From the NCBI GenBank assembly GCA_028455995.1, contig JABELC010000008.1:186001-250000 (forward strand): 64,000 bases of DNA. The letters run 5' to 3'. Made by a program: the position numbers and the translations under genes. Positions 32,917-45,840 of the stretch are shown here, in pieces. The notes below the pieces were generated by a model. That model had not been told where the DNA came from. It worked only from the letters and a program-made list of their open reading frames with translations, and did not search any database. Source of the DNA: Scleromitrula shiraiana. Lineage: Eukaryota > Ascomycota > Leotiomycetes > Helotiales > Sclerotiniaceae. Position 1 is the stretch's first letter; the number at the start of each line of letters is the position of its first letter.

Positions 32917-34220
32917 CTATTGACCGGGTACAACATAACTCCACTCATGTTCCTCATCACCATACTGTCTTGCTTCAATCCACTCCTTCATCTTAAGTGC
33001 AACCTCGCCAGCTTCTTGATCTGGTCTTAATCCGCACTCTACCAATTCTCCCTTCCAGCTAATATTCCTCACTGGACTAACAACTGCCGCCGTACCGGCT
33101 CCAAATGCCTCTAATAATCTTCCCTCCTTTGCGGCATCTGCTAACTCTCTCATGGTATATTTTCTCTCCGAGATGATCCATCCCTCGGCCGCAAGCTTCT
33201 CACGAGCTAACGATAATACAGAGTCTCGTGTAACACCTTCCAAAATGGTACCATCTAATGGAGCGGTAATCAATTCCTTCTGACCAGTTTCCTTATTCTT
33301 AATAGCCACGAACATATTCATGGTACCGACTTCAGTTACGAATTCCTCCTCACCGAATAGCCATAAGTTTTGGTGGAACCCTCTCTTTGCTGCTTCTAAT
33401 TGCGGCACTATACATGGAGCATAGTTTGCACCAAGCTTCTTATCTCCTACTCCTCCGGGCCAAGCTCTAACCGCATAATCGGTCGCCTCTAGTGAGACAG
33501 CCTTAAATCCAGTAGGATAATATGGTCCGACAGGCGAAGCAATAACATATAACAACGCCGACCCCGGAGGTCCAACACCCAAAGTTCTTTGTGTGCCAAT
33601 CATAGTCGGTCTCAAATATAACGAATAGCCCCTCGCATCAGGAATAAATCGACTTTCCATCGCCGCGAATTTGGAGATCAATTCGATCATGGCAGCGCTA
33701 TCAAAAGTGGGCAATGCAATTCGCGCGGATGATTTGTTCATGCGTGCCATGTTCTTGTTGGGTCTGAAGAGGCGCACTTTGCCGTTCTTGTCTTTGTAGG
33801 CTTTCATTCCTTCGAAGCATTCGAATGCGTAGTGGAAGACGCAGGAGGCGGGGTCGAGAGAGAGGTTTTGGTAGGGCGTTATGCGGGCTGGGAGCCATCC
33901 TTCTGATGCGGTCCATTCGACGCTGAGCATATGGTCTAAAATGAGTCAAAGTCAGTATTACATGTAAGTATAAATTTGGGGAGTTATTGGTTCATCTTGC
34001 CTGTGAATGTTCTTCCAAAGACCAATTCATTGGGAGGAACGAGTTTATTAGGAGTGGTAGATTTGGTTATAGATAATTTCTTTGGGTCGATATCTTGAAG
34101 CTTTGCAGTTGATGCTGCATTGGCTTGTATACTGTATGAATTCCGTGACTCCCAAGCTCCTATCAGCCTTGAGGATGGGGTTTGAAAGGCTGCCCGCTTT
34201 GGAAGCAATTGACGAAGCAT
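32917..34220 (-). CDS. BAT1: Branched-chain-amino-acid aminotransferase, mitochondrial
   Basis: Spliced model complement(32917..33935, 34001..34220), 412 aa. It transfers the amino group between Leu/Ile/Val and 2-oxoglutarate, the last step of synthesis and first of breakdown. The N-terminus is a mitochondrial presequence (MLRQLLPKRAAFQT). Family motifs: FHYAFECFEGMKAY, RLFRPNKNMARM, the PLP-lysine segment GGVGDKKLGANYAP (K about 240), and EAFGAGTAAVVSPV. The single intron starts with GC (CACAG|GCAAGA) and ends TTTTAG; only this GC donor restores the conserved FTDHMLSVEW. It is transcribed divergently from SCY1. A perfect TGAGTCA lies inside the intron and TGACTC 79 bp upstream of the start, both matching the Gcn4/CPC1 core. 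Symbol follows yeast BAT1 because of the presequence. Confidence 0.95.
33942..33948. promoter_or_regulatory. Gcn4/CPC1-type site in intron 1 of BAT1
   Basis: Perfect palindromic TGAGTCA. CPC1/Gcn4 controls amino-acid biosynthesis genes in fungi; location in an intron makes function uncertain, and a 7-mer can occur by chance. Confidence 0.25.
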
Positions 34221-34880
34221 TTTTGCCTTATTTTGAGGATATATATTTACGTTGCTTTCTCCTCTGAATTGGGCACCTGGCTTCCTTTTAAACAAGAATG
34301 ACTCTTGTGAGGGTAGGGTCGGTTTATTAAATAGAATTTCTTTTCTTTTTTTTTGTGAGAAGTCAAAAATTAAATATTTACGGAAATGTGCAATGCTTAG
34401 AACTGCAGGTGCTCCGAATCGGAGGTCAGCTTCACCGTATAAGATCTAGGTGGATAATATATGTATACTATATTTATCCTTCTATCCAACAATGAAGAGG
34501 AGATTTACCCCGCTTACTAATCGTATCTCTGAAGCCTTGTGTGTACTGTTACGACTTGTAAGAAAAGGCCACACCAAAATTGTTCAATCATCGGATAAAC
34601 CTCCCTTTATTTCGCAAGGCTGCTTACAGCTAACAGTTACAACTTCAATGCTACGTAGGTACAGCATATGTAACAGCTGTTCGATAAAACAATTGCATTG
34701 TCGGCTATATCAAAAACAGTTTATCGATTAATTATCTAAGGTCCAAAAGTTTTGTTTATCGAGTCTTTTGAGTACTCTTCGGGAAATAAGTGTAAAAATA
34801 TATTGGGTGTTCTATTTTATGTATACGGATTTTGAACCAGATTGCGAGGCGCCAACGTTGGTGGCAGGAGAGTTGTGAAG
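34221..34880. promoter_or_regulatory. Divergent promoter region BAT1 / SCY1
   Basis: A 660-bp spacer between two divergently transcribed genes must hold both promoters. TGACTC at 34299-34304, 79 bp upstream of the BAT1 start, matches the core recognised by the amino-acid-control regulator Gcn4/CPC1. A T-rich run (34337-34353) lies nearby. No transcript is recognised in the spacer. Confidence 0.4.
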
Positions 34881-37800
34881 ATGTTTAGTTCCGCCCTAAA
34901 ATCGTTTTCCTCGAATATTAACTCGAATTACTCCATATCATCTACACCGAGTTCACATTCTGGACCATGGAAAATATACGATGCCAAAAAGAAATCGACG
35001 GGAAAGGCTGCATCAGTCTTTGTACTTGATCGCAAATCGCTAGAATCGCATTCCGGATCTTTGGGACGGTCGAGTGCGGCTTCGATGAAACGAGCGACGG
35101 AGGAGGTTACCGAAAGATTAAAGAAGGAAGCATCATCTTTAGCAAGGCTACGACACCCTAATATATTGGAGCTGGTTGAACCGGTGGAAGAAACAAGGAA
35201 TGGAGGGTTACAATTCGCAACGGAGACTGTGACAGCTTCATTATCTGGGTTATTACAAGAGAAAGATGAGCAAGAGAGCGCTGGGGGTATTGGCGGAAGG
35301 ACAAGCCGATATGTTACTGAGGACTCGGAAGGAGGTCGTAGGAGAAGGGAGGTTGAGATAGATGAGTTGGAAATACAAAAGGGTCTGGAGCAGATCAGTA
35401 AAGCATTAGAGTTTTTACATGATCATGCTGGTCTAGTTCATGGAAACCTGACCCCGGATGCTATATTCGTCAATGCCAAGGTGAGATCGATATATAAATG
35501 TATAATGCTCTTTGGCTGATCTTTGATAGTCTGACTGGAAAATTAGTGGACTGAGTTTCTCAAGTCCACCGGATAACTCAACCAAAGCCACTTCAGTGCA
35601 ACCTATCAATCTCTCCCAAGTTCTGAATATCGATCCTCGACTACCTCGTTCTGTACAAATTAACCTCGATTATTCTTCTCCTGATTTTGTCTTGGATTCT
35701 AACCTAAATACTGGTGCAGATATGTTTTCTTTAGGACTTCTCATCGTTGCCCTTTATAACTCACCACACGCTTCTCCACTTCAGTCGAACGGTAGTATTT
35801 CTGGATATAAACGGCTGTTTACTTCCTCTTCTACAATACCCTCAGCGGGGAATAGCTTCTTGTGCAAGAAAACACTCCCAAGAGAATTGAAGAACGATGT
35901 TCTACCACGCTTAATCACAAGACGTCCTGCTCAACGTATGACCGCGAAAGAATTTCAACAAAGTGCTTACTTTGACAATATTTTGATTTCGACTATACGG
36001 TTCTTGGATTCTTTACCGGCAAAAACGCCAAATGAGAAGGCTCAATTCATGCGAGGCCTGATGAGAGTTCTACCATCTTTCCCAAAAAGTGTTATGGAAA
36101 AGAAAGTTTTGCCAGCGCTGTTAGATGAGATGAAGGATCGAGAACTTATTTCACTAATTCTTCAGAACATCTTTAAAATCATCGAATTGTTACCTTCTGC
36201 GATGAGACCCTTCTCAGAAAAGATTATGCCAAAGCTTAGAGAAGTTTTCATAAGTAATTCTAAAGGCCCTTCTGAGCGAGACCCGTCAAAAGAAGCTGGG
36301 TTGATGATATTGTTGGAGAATATCAAGACGATTTCTACTAACTGCTCCGGAAAGGAATTCAAAGATGGTATGTTGCTGATCCAAGAGTCACGAGATATCG
36401 CTAATTCTTCTAGAAATTTTGCCCATTGTATCAATCTCCATCGAATCACCCACACATGGACTGGTAGATGCTGCATTACGAACTTTACCGATAGTCCTAC
36501 CTATTCTCGACTTTTCTACAATCAAAAATGAGCTTTTTCCTGTCATTGCATCTGTGTTTACGAAAACAAGTAGTTTAGGGATCAAAGTTCGAGGTTTAGA
36601 AGCATTTGTCATTCTTTGTGGTGGTACAAATGATCCGGCCGGTGGTAATGATGGTCTTGATGGTATTGGTTCTGCTAAGAAGAATACATCGACTCCTCTT
36701 GATAAATATACAATGCAAGAGAAGATCGTCCCACTTATTCGAGCCATTAAAACAAAAGAGCCTGCAGTTGCAATTGCTGCTTTGAATGTTCTTAGACAAA
36801 TTGGTGGAATTGCTGATATGGAATTTGTTGCTATGGATATGCTACCGATATTATGGAGTATGAGTTTAGGCCCATTATTGAACTTGCAGCAATTCCAATC
36901 ATTTATGGAACTTATCAGAACTCTCTCAACCCGTGTTGAATCAGAACAAACGAAGAAACTCCAAGAGCTCTCAGGTAGTAACGGGGCAAAGGCCAATGGA
37001 ACTGATGACTTTATGTCTTTCGGAGCCACCTCAGCATTCCCACCAGCCATATCCGACGATCCTGAAATGGATTTCGAACGTCTGGTAAAGGGCGAAACAG
37101 CTCTCACATCAAAATCCAACCCGCTCGATTCGGGATGGGACACCACACCCGTCAGTCCAACAACACAACAACCAGCAATCCAAACCCAACCAAAAGCCCC
37201 CTCATTCGCATGGTCAACGCCATCACCCACAGCCCCCTCCTACAATACGAATACAAACACGAGTTCCATAAACTCAGTCCTCAGACCCCAACAACCCCAG
37301 CAAACCATCACTTCCAGAACAGTCACACCCGATCTCTCACGCTTTGACGCCCTTACACCATCTTCAACTCAGTTTTCTCAACCGCTTCAACCAGCTCCTA
37401 AACCGCAAGCACAAGCTCAATACCAACCTAGTTACTCAAATCCAATTCAACCACCCCCTCAACCTCAATCTTCCTTCTCCATTCCACCCCCGCAATCACA
37501 ATCACAATCCTCTTTCTCCCTACCCAAACCCCCCTCATCTACATCAACATCTATAAACTGGGCCGCAGCAGCAGCGCCAAATCCGTGGGGGTCGAGTTCG
37601 AATTCTATTTCTCCGCCCCCTCTTACTTCATCCATGTCTTCGCTTTCTTTAGGCCAGGGCCAGAATCAGGGGATGGGCATGGGAATGGGAATGAATCAGA
37701 GACCGGCGATGGGGACCAGTAATAGTTTTTCTTTGCCGCCGCCTCCAGGGGCGGGGACGGGTATGGGTATGGGTATAGGTGCGGGTATGGGGGGTGCGAA

Positions 37801-37915
37801 TTATGGTGCTTTTGGTTCTGGTGGGGGTGGGGTGAATGGGGGGATGCAACAGCAGCAGCAACAACAACAGCAACAGAAGAAGAGTGGGTTGGATGCTTGG
37901 GAGAGTTTGTTGTAA
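34881..37915 (+). CDS. SCY1: SCY1-family pseudokinase with HEAT repeats
   Basis: Spliced model 34881..35480, 35530..36367, 36414..37915; 979 aa. The protein-kinase-like domain (about 30-310) has lost catalytic residues: the catalytic loop reads VHGNLTPDAIFVN and the DFG position reads SDWKISG, so it is a pseudokinase. HEAT-type helices follow (about 330-610; e.g. FPKSVMEKKVLPALLDEMKD). A long disordered Pro/Gln/Ser tail contains GMGMGMGMN runs and a Q tract before the terminal KKSGLDAWESLL. Family members act in COPI-linked Golgi-ER traffic and tRNA export. ATG 34881 follows an in-frame upstream TTG that cannot serve as a normal start. The three exons join without loss of frame. Confidence 0.94.
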
Positions 37916-38602
37916 GGTATAGGATGTAGATTGTAGGGTGTAGGGTGTATGTATTAAAGTTTGAATATTCAAGTTGAAGTGAGGGGCATTGGATGGGAAA
38001 GGAAAAGGGGATCGAATGGAATGGAAATGGGGGTGGGATGGAATGGAATGGTAGGGGATCGGTCTGGTGGAATAGTGACATGCATGGATAGATAAATATG
38101 GATGGATGGATACGTGGAGTTTGGATTTTGTATCATATCATATCATATCATATCATTTATGCTATGTATGTTGCGTTGTGTATATGGCCGCTCGGACAAT
38201 ATTAATAAATGTGCAGATATGGAATTGCATATTAAGCGACGTATATCTATGCAAAGGAAGGATAGTTTCAAAAATCACGTTTTTAAAGTAACTTTAGAAA
38301 AAAGCAATATATCCATGAATAGAATAAAATATTTAATTATTTAAACCTCTTTATTTGTTTATAGCTTGGTTGATTGTTTGATTTCTTTCCTCTTTATATC
38401 TCTTTTCTATGTATATAACAAAATATCGCATCGCATCGCTCGCATCTTATCTTTTGAATCTAGCCAATTGATGTACAGAGAGATGATAAAATGGTGAGGT
38501 TTTAACCTCATCTCATCTAATCATCAGATCTAACCGGAAATTCGGTTGTCTCTTTTTCCGCCCCCTTTCTATGCTTCTTCATCTTGACCCTTCGTGCTCA
38601 AA
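37916..38602. other. Convergent intergenic region
   Basis: 3' flanks of SCY1 and ODC1. It contains an ATATC/ATCAT pentamer run (38132-38157). No gene is seen. Confidence 0.5.
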
Positions 38603-39942
38603 TCACAAAACCAGCTTCCCATCCCTCATCTTTCTAAAGAAATCCGTCACCCCCGTAAACACCACCAACAAAATACCACCACCAGGACCCAATCTCAAAA
38701 CCTTAGGCAAGAACCCCTTATACAGCGCCGCAAACCCCTCCTCTTTCATCACCGTCCCCAAAGCAGGCCACGCCCAATTATATTTCGGTACGTATCCTGC
38801 GATCTTGGGACTATTCTGAATACGCGATTTGACGACATCCATGGGTGTGTTAACTACTGTTCCGACTGTTCCACCCACTGCTCCTGATACGAGGTTGGTG
38901 AGGGTTTCTTGTTTTTTGTTCTCGGCTTTGGGGAGGAGGGCTTTGACTTGGAAGATGCAGCCGAAGTATCCGGCGTTCCAGAGAATGTGTCTCCATAATG
39001 TACTTTCCAGACCGTTATATAGAGCCAGTGGACCTTCTGTTTTAACAATCTTGGTCACGCAGTCGATCATGCCGTTATATTTTCCGGCGGAAGCGCGATC
39101 TTGGAGACGGATTTTGACGAGCTCGAAGGGCACGACGACGAAGGATTCGGTGGCTCCGGCCGTGGCGCCGGTGAGCACGGAGAGGGATTGGTTCATTTTT
39201 TGGACGCCGAAGAGGTCGCGGTAGAATTTTCCCCAGGATTCGTTGGCGGCGAATTTGGTGGCTCTTTTGGGGGCTTCCATTAGGATGGGGGCGGAGATTC
39301 CGCGGTAGAGTCGGGAGAAACTGGAGAGGGGGTTAGCTCTTGTTGTGAAGGAGAGGAGTGGTTAGATGATAGAGGGAAGTTTGTTCGGATGAAAAGAACA
39401 TATGAGGATATGACGAGGATAATTTGAGCATATAATAGGAGAATATGTATGTACCCTTCATTCTTGATAATCTTTCGGAAGCAATCCACCATGCCATTGT
39501 AGTTGTCTGCCCCTCCTGTACCGGTTTGCAATTGTCTATTTTCCCATTATCAATGTACTGATTCTCAATTCTTGTCGCATTGTAGATCGAAACTTACACT
39601 CGGGTCTTGACTACATCCAACGGGTACCTACATACACGAGTCAGTAAGTTGCAGTAGGAAAAAGCTTGAGATTTGGAAATTGTTCATCATATGAGGGGTA
39701 TGGGGTAACTTACATAACCAGAATCTGTTATAATTGCATCAATATTTAGTTAAATCTTCTGGGAAATTCCTTTTCAATGAAGACAAAGGTTTGAAGACTC
39801 ACTTCAGAAACACCGGCAATCGCACCTATATATCATCTTCGTAAGCTTCAATTGAGTGTGAATGTTAGAGATAGAAGGACGGGTAGATTCGTATCGTACC
39901 AGCTGCGAATTGGTATACAAAGGGAAGAGGTTCTGCTGCCAT
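38603..39942 (-). CDS. ODC1: Mitochondrial 2-oxodicarboxylate carrier
   Basis: Spliced model complement(38603..39320, 39455..39535, 39598..39627, 39714..39724, 39803..39825, 39900..39942); six exons, 301 aa, the standard mitochondrial-carrier length. Three repeats carry the signature motifs YPLDVVKTR, VPFELVKIR and TPMDVVKSR. The start MAAEPLPFVYQFAAGAIAGV and the segment RGISAPILMEAPKRATKFAA are typical of the 2-oxodicarboxylate carrier, which exchanges 2-oxoadipate/2-oxoglutarate across the inner membrane (lysine metabolism). The fourth exon in coordinate order (39714-39724, third in the transcript) is only 11 nt (ATTCTGGTTAT). Without it the conserved SEILVMYPLD would be lost. The exact substrate is assigned from family resemblance. 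Confidence 0.92.
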
Positions 39943-40580
39943 GGTTGTGATTGGGAACTATAAAATGATTATAGAGTCAGATATATATAAGTTTTCCTTG
40001 TCCTCAGGAGATTTTATCGGGTGTAACATACCTGTAAGATAATACGTTTTAAAATAAAAAAGTATTTCTTTTCCAATTCCTTTCCTTGTGCGACAACTTT
40101 GTCTTCTCGAACCACCTTATCAAAATTATTATGCTTGGAACTCCTGGTGGCTCTAAGCTCATCCGCTCCTCCACTTTTAGCCGAACTTCGGAGGGTTCTT
40201 CGGCTTTATCAGTCCCCGGAGAATAGTTGGGGTGTGTCTGGAGTAAATCATCCCCAAAGATTTAATTTAATAAACACGCTAAGATAGGCGATAAATAGAA
40301 AGTCGCGTCAAATCGCGTAATCCCGAAAGTGCAAAGAAGTAAGAACGATTGACCCATCAATTTGATCCATTACATGAACCTTACCTACCTACTATCTACT
40401 TATCGTTACCCACTTCATATCATACTTGATTGATCTCTTGGAGACATAGACAAACTTTTGGCCAGAACCCTATACTATTTCATATTTCTACAATTCAACC
40501 ACATTCATTGTCAAGTTTCCATGTTCTATATCAAATCATACAACTTGCTGTAGCTCTGTTCTTTGGGAGAAAGGAATATA
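39943..40580. promoter_or_regulatory. Divergent promoter region ODC1 / DNA2
   Basis: A 638-bp spacer holds both promoters. A short frame at 40099-40287 reads Leu/Ser-rich without a splice partner and is not taken as a gene. No recognised binding sites. Confidence 0.4.
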
Positions 40581-43500
40581 ATGCCTTTGCAAAAGTCATT
40601 TTCAGGCACAAATCATTCGACAAAACAGAATGTATGTTCATGATCATGTCTTCCATTAGTTCTCTTGCCATTTGCTTGCTCTTATAAGTTTAATTGAAGC
40701 TAATAATCTTATAGCCCCGACAACAATGGCAGAGAAATAAGAGTTACTCAAATCAACAACAGAGATCCAATGCCCCTTCGAAACCCTTAGCAGAAAAGCC
40801 TCCAATTGCCGTATCAACAACTACAAAGAACATCCTTAGCAATTTTCAATTTAGAGGACAACCGACTGGGAACGAACCCTCGAAAGATAATGTGATAAAT
40901 CTTGTATCATCCGAGTCATCGGATTCGGGCGAGAAAGAAAACGATACATCCTCAAATAAGAGTCGTCAAAGATCAACCAAAGAGTTTTGTGGGAAGGGAT
41001 CAATAGAAGAACAACACTCGGTTCCTACGGATGTCCCTTCAACGCCATCAGGATTCGATCCCACTCAGAATGCGGATTTTAAACGGCCGAGACAAGCCGT
41101 GTCACCCGACGATCGACTTGGATGGGACGCACATAAAGATGTTGAGAGACTACCTTCGCCCCGAGGTGATAATCTGGGAAAGAGAAAGCGTGGGGACGTG
41201 GATAGAGCGCAAAGTTCTTCACCAGTATTAGATCATTCCTCGCCTACTCATTTTCCAAGGAATCCACAACCTGGACCTGAAGCCGATATATGGAAGCTTG
41301 CGCCAAAAGATCATAAGCTTTCACATATCATGGATATGTCATCGCCGCACTCTTCTTCAAAGTCAGGGAAACCAAAAAGAGGATTGACACGTTCAAGAAG
41401 TCTCGGGGTCACAAAGAGACATCAGTCGAGTAGGATCGGAGTGAATAACGGGGACGTTGATACATCTGGTTTGATCAGACGATTACAGGAAGATTACCAG
41501 AAACCAAAAACTTTAGCGAATGGTCCTTCAAGCTCATCTCCTCTTCCAGCAATTGGAGAGTTTCCTTCACATGAATCAAGTTCACCTCTCAAAGGAATCG
41601 AGAAGAGAATTCCTCCTAGAAGGAGAAATGGGGAATTGTTATCACCAACCAAAAATACCAAGACAGCCATCCCGCCACCAAGTCCCAAGAAATCACCCAC
41701 TACCGAATCTGATTATGGATCTGATGATGGGTTGGACGAAATCGGTGGTATGATACTCACCGAAATGGAATCACAAACCCAAGCTACTACATCTGCATCA
41801 TTTTCTCGACCACTACCACGATCTCTGTCTGCTTCGCCGTTTAAGCCCAGGTCCCATATGTCAAGCAAGACAACACCCTCCGTTGGAAATTCTAGTACAA
41901 CCCTGAATGAAGAAGATGGGGATGAGGATGATGAATTTGGTGAGGGATTGGACGATGCGGACTTTGAGGCTGCATTTTCGGGGTCTGTAGCTACAAATGA
42001 GACGATGCTGCCACCACCAAGACCCAAGGTCATAGAAGTCAAGGAGGATTCCGATGATGAGTATGGCGATGGTATTGATGATGCAGATTTTGAAGCTGCC
42101 GAAATAGCAGCAACTCAGTCTATACAAGAAACAGCGAGTAGCTTAATTCCTGTACGTCCCAAATAATATATTAGTACTATATCATCAACTAGTTACTAAG
42201 AAATGTTTAGTCCATGCAAAAAGTTCGAGCAATTCAAAGATATCTCGTCACCAATATTTTAGACAGTGACTATGAAGGTCCGAAGGGTAGATCACAACCC
42301 GAAAAGGTAAGATGGAACCTAAATTTTGTACGACTTTGCTAACTCGCCCAAGATTTTGTTACTTTCAGTCGAAAACACTAAAATATCAAAAATCGTGCAT
42401 CTTCGAGGTACCTGGATTGAAACACCTGTAACTACGAAGGCCTTTGTTCATATCATCGGCAAATTTGACATAAATGGAAGATGCATCGTGGATGATAATT
42501 CTAACTTGATCATATTACACCCGGATCATCTCATTTCCGCTCTTGTGGTAGCAGATTCATTCGGATGTACTCGTCGTGCAGTTCTTCAGGACAGAATCAA
42601 GGCTACCAGTGAATCTTCACCACCTCTCGTCTACGGAACAATTCTACATGAGATCTTTCAAGCTGCAATGCTTGCTAATCGCTGGGATATCCAATGGCTT
42701 AGTGAAACCATTGAAAATATTGCACAACGACACCTTGAAGATTTGTATACAATCAAGATTGAAATTCCTCAGGCTGTGGAGTATCTCATGAGTAAGATGG
42801 GAGAATTACAATCATGGGCGGAACTGTTTGTTTCTTCTAAACCAAAGGTATGATATGGAGTTCTCTCTTTTTTGAACTTTGCTGATCATTTTAGCCTGGA
42901 GCTGTAGTCAAAGCTGGTAATGGCAATACGGCAACAATGTGTGTTAGTAAACTTCTCGATGTTGAAGAACATGTTTGGTCCCCAATGTACGGGCTCAAAG
43001 GTAATATTGATGCTACTGTGCAAGTTACCATGAGAGATGGAAAAGAAACACGAACACTTACAGCTCCGTTTGAGGTTAAAACTGGCAAGAACCCTAGCGC
43101 ATCACACCGAGCCCAAACAGCTTTATACAATCTTCTTCTTTCAGATCGATACGATGTCGAGATTGCTTATGGTATCTTGTACTACATGGAAACCTCAGAA
43201 ACGATCAGAATCCCAGCCATTCGTCATGAGCTTCGACACATGATCATGCAACGAAATGAATTGGCTTGTTTTGTACGAGAACGTCATGCCCACCTCCCAC
43301 CAATGTTGAAGAAAGAAAACATGTGTAATAGGTGCTATGCCAAGGTTCCTTGCTTTGTTTATCACAAGTTAGCAGATGATGGTAATGGGGAAACTAGTGG
43401 TATGAAAGCAAAGTTTGATGAGGTTGTTAAACATCTCACTCCTCGGCATAAGGAGTTCTTCCTCAAATGGGATGATCTTCTTACGAAAGAAGAAAAGGAA

Positions 43501-45840
43501 TCTTTGAAGTTTCGAAGAGAGTTATGGACCATGCTTAGTTCCGAACGAGAGAAACTTGGTCGATGTTTCTCCAATGTCATCATTGAACCTGGTTTGACAT
43601 ATGAGGAACAAAACAATCCAAAGATCAATCGTTATCGATATACTCTCATCAAACAAAATCCTGCCCCTGGGTTTTCTTTCTTGGATTCTCAGATCATCAC
43701 TGGAGAGCCAATTGTCATATCAGATGAGAAGGGACATTTCGCTTTAGCAAATGGTTATGTTACGAATGTACGCAGAACTCGAATCACAGTTGCAGTTGAT
43801 CGTCGACTACACAATGCACGTATCCGACAACCAGGGTTTGATGAAAAGGATAATCAAGTCTTTGCTAGTATTATGGAGGTTGCGCTGGAAGGATCCACGC
43901 CCGCTAATTCTACAGGCGAAATAGTCGAACCACCAATACTTTATCGACTTGATAAGGATGAATTCAGCAATGGTCTGGCCACTGTGCGCAACAATCTCAT
44001 TCAAGTAATGTCAAATGGTCCATTTGGATCACAAGAAATTCGAAGTCTAGTTGTTGATCTTACACCTCCAAGATTCAATCCACATTCAACTCAATACACA
44101 CTCAAAAATCGAGAGAGTATCAACATAGACCAACGGCGCGCAATCGAAAAGGTCATGTCAGCAAAAGATTACGCCCTTGTATTAGGTATGCCCGGAACAG
44201 GAAAAACAACCACTATAGCCCATATCATTCGAGCTCTAGTATCTCAAGGAAAATCCGTTTTTCTTACTTCATACACTCACACCGCAGTGGATAACATTCT
44301 ACTCAAACTTCGCTCCGACTCCATTCCAATCTTGCGACTCGGTACTATCGCTAAGGTTCATCCCGAAGTTCAAGAGTTTGCCCATTTGGCTGCAACTCCC
44401 AAAGAATCATTCGAGGAGATTCACTCTACATGGCATGAAACGCCGATTGTAGCAACCACATGTCTGGGAATCAACCATCCGCTCTTCTCAGAGCGTACAT
44501 TCGACTATTGTATTGTAGACGAAGCGTCACAAATTACTTTACCCGTCTGTATTGGTCCCATTCGACTTGCTAGAACGTTCATCCTGGTAGGAGATCATTA
44601 TCAACTACCACCTTTAGTTCAAAATGAAGATGCTAGGAAAGGTGGCTTGGATATTTCGCTATTCAAGTATCTGAGTGATGCACATCCTTCAAGTGTGGTT
44701 TATTTGGAACATCAATATAGGATGAATAGCGATGTGATGGAACTTTCTAATCAGCTAATCTATAACGGACGATTGAAATGTGGCTCGGTTGAAGTGGCGG
44801 AGAGATGTATGGAAATCCCACAAATAGATGGTTTGAAGGCTTTTCATCATACTTCTTCATCACTCATCAGGAGTTCTGGGCTGGGAGGAATCGGTGCACA
44901 AAATGAATTTTGTAGAGGACCGATGATGGGTTCGTGTTGGTTGAGAGATGTGTTGGATCCTGAGAAGAAGGTTGTTTTTATCGACACGGATAAACTTGGG
45001 GATATGGCCCGAGAATCCGCAAAGAAGGGTATGAGGATTGTTAATGAAGGAGAAGCCAGTATCGTATGTCAACTTGTCGGGGCAATAGTAGGTGCAGGTA
45101 TTGATCCAGGAGAAGTAGGCGTTATGACTTTCTACAGAAGTCAGTTAGCTCTACTTAAGGACGGGTTGAGGAATTTGAAGAAGGATAAGAACAAGGGAGA
45201 CGTGGAAATGCACACAGCAGATCGGTTTCAGGGGCGGGATAAAGAAGTTATTGTTCTAAGTTTGGTGAGGAGTAATGAGACGGGGAATATTGGGGAGTTG
45301 TTGAAGGATTGGAGGAGGATTAATGTGGCGTTTACGAGGGCGAAGACGAAGTTATTGGTTGTAGGGAGTAGGGGGACTCTTAAGGGGAAGGGGAAGGAGA
45401 GATGGGAGGGGAGTGGGAGTGGGAATGCAAGTGGCGGTGTGAACAAGGTGGAAAAAGAGAAGGTGGGAGATAAGGAGGAAATGATAAGTCGATTTGTGAA
45501 GCTCATGGAAGATAAAAATTGGATCTACGAGCTAAGTAAGGAGCAATTCGGAGGCCATTACTGGGAAACAGACATGATATCTCAGACTCAGGGTAGCATT
45601 GGCTTGGGGATATCGAGTCAGTGGAAAGCGGTCGGTGATTTGAATAAGGGGGTGAAGAGGAAGAATAACGGGGATGATAATATGGAGAATTTGAAGAAGG
45701 TGGGGATGGGGAGACAGAAGCGTAGTCCTAAGAGGATTAAGGGAGGTTTGGGTCTGGGAAATGGGAATGCGAGGAAGGGGGGTACTTTTGATTTGAAGAT
45801 GGGGAGTGTTTTGATGGATGTGGCTAATGAGGTTTCTTGA
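40581..45840 (+). CDS. DNA2: DNA2-type DNA replication ATP-dependent nuclease/helicase
   Basis: Spliced model 40581..40631, 40715..42151, 42211..42306, 42353..42847, 42895..45840; 1674 aa. It cuts 5' flaps during Okazaki-fragment maturation and resects double-strand breaks. The first exon encodes only MPLQKSFSGTNHSTKQN. A disordered, acidic N-terminus (DDEFGEGLDDADFEAA) is followed by the RecB-type nuclease: TILHEIFQ, GNIDATVQV, FEVKTGK. Fe-S cysteines lie in FGCTRRAV (about 599) and MCNRCYAKVPC (about 837). The superfamily 1 helicase has Walker A GMPGTGKTT (about 1124), the DEAS box VDEASQITLP (about 1235), GDHYQLPP, RFQGRDKEVIVLS and RRINVAFTRAKTKL. The acceptor at 42351-42352 (CCCAAG) is used rather than TTTCAG at 42368, because it preserves PEKILLLSVEN and the frame. 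The tail is Lys/Gly-rich, perhaps a nuclear signal. Confidence 0.95.

Noticed and set aside
36596..36799. 67-codon antisense frame in SCY1
   Set aside because: Opposite-strand shadow of a well-supported exon.
37135..37556. Asn/His/Pro-rich frames in the SCY1 tail
   Set aside because: Shifted frames of the low-complexity coding tail.
42326..42368. TTTCAG at 42368 as acceptor for DNA2 intron 3
   Set aside because: It would break the reading frame and remove the conserved PEKILLLSV; the CCCAAG acceptor at 42351-42352 fits both.
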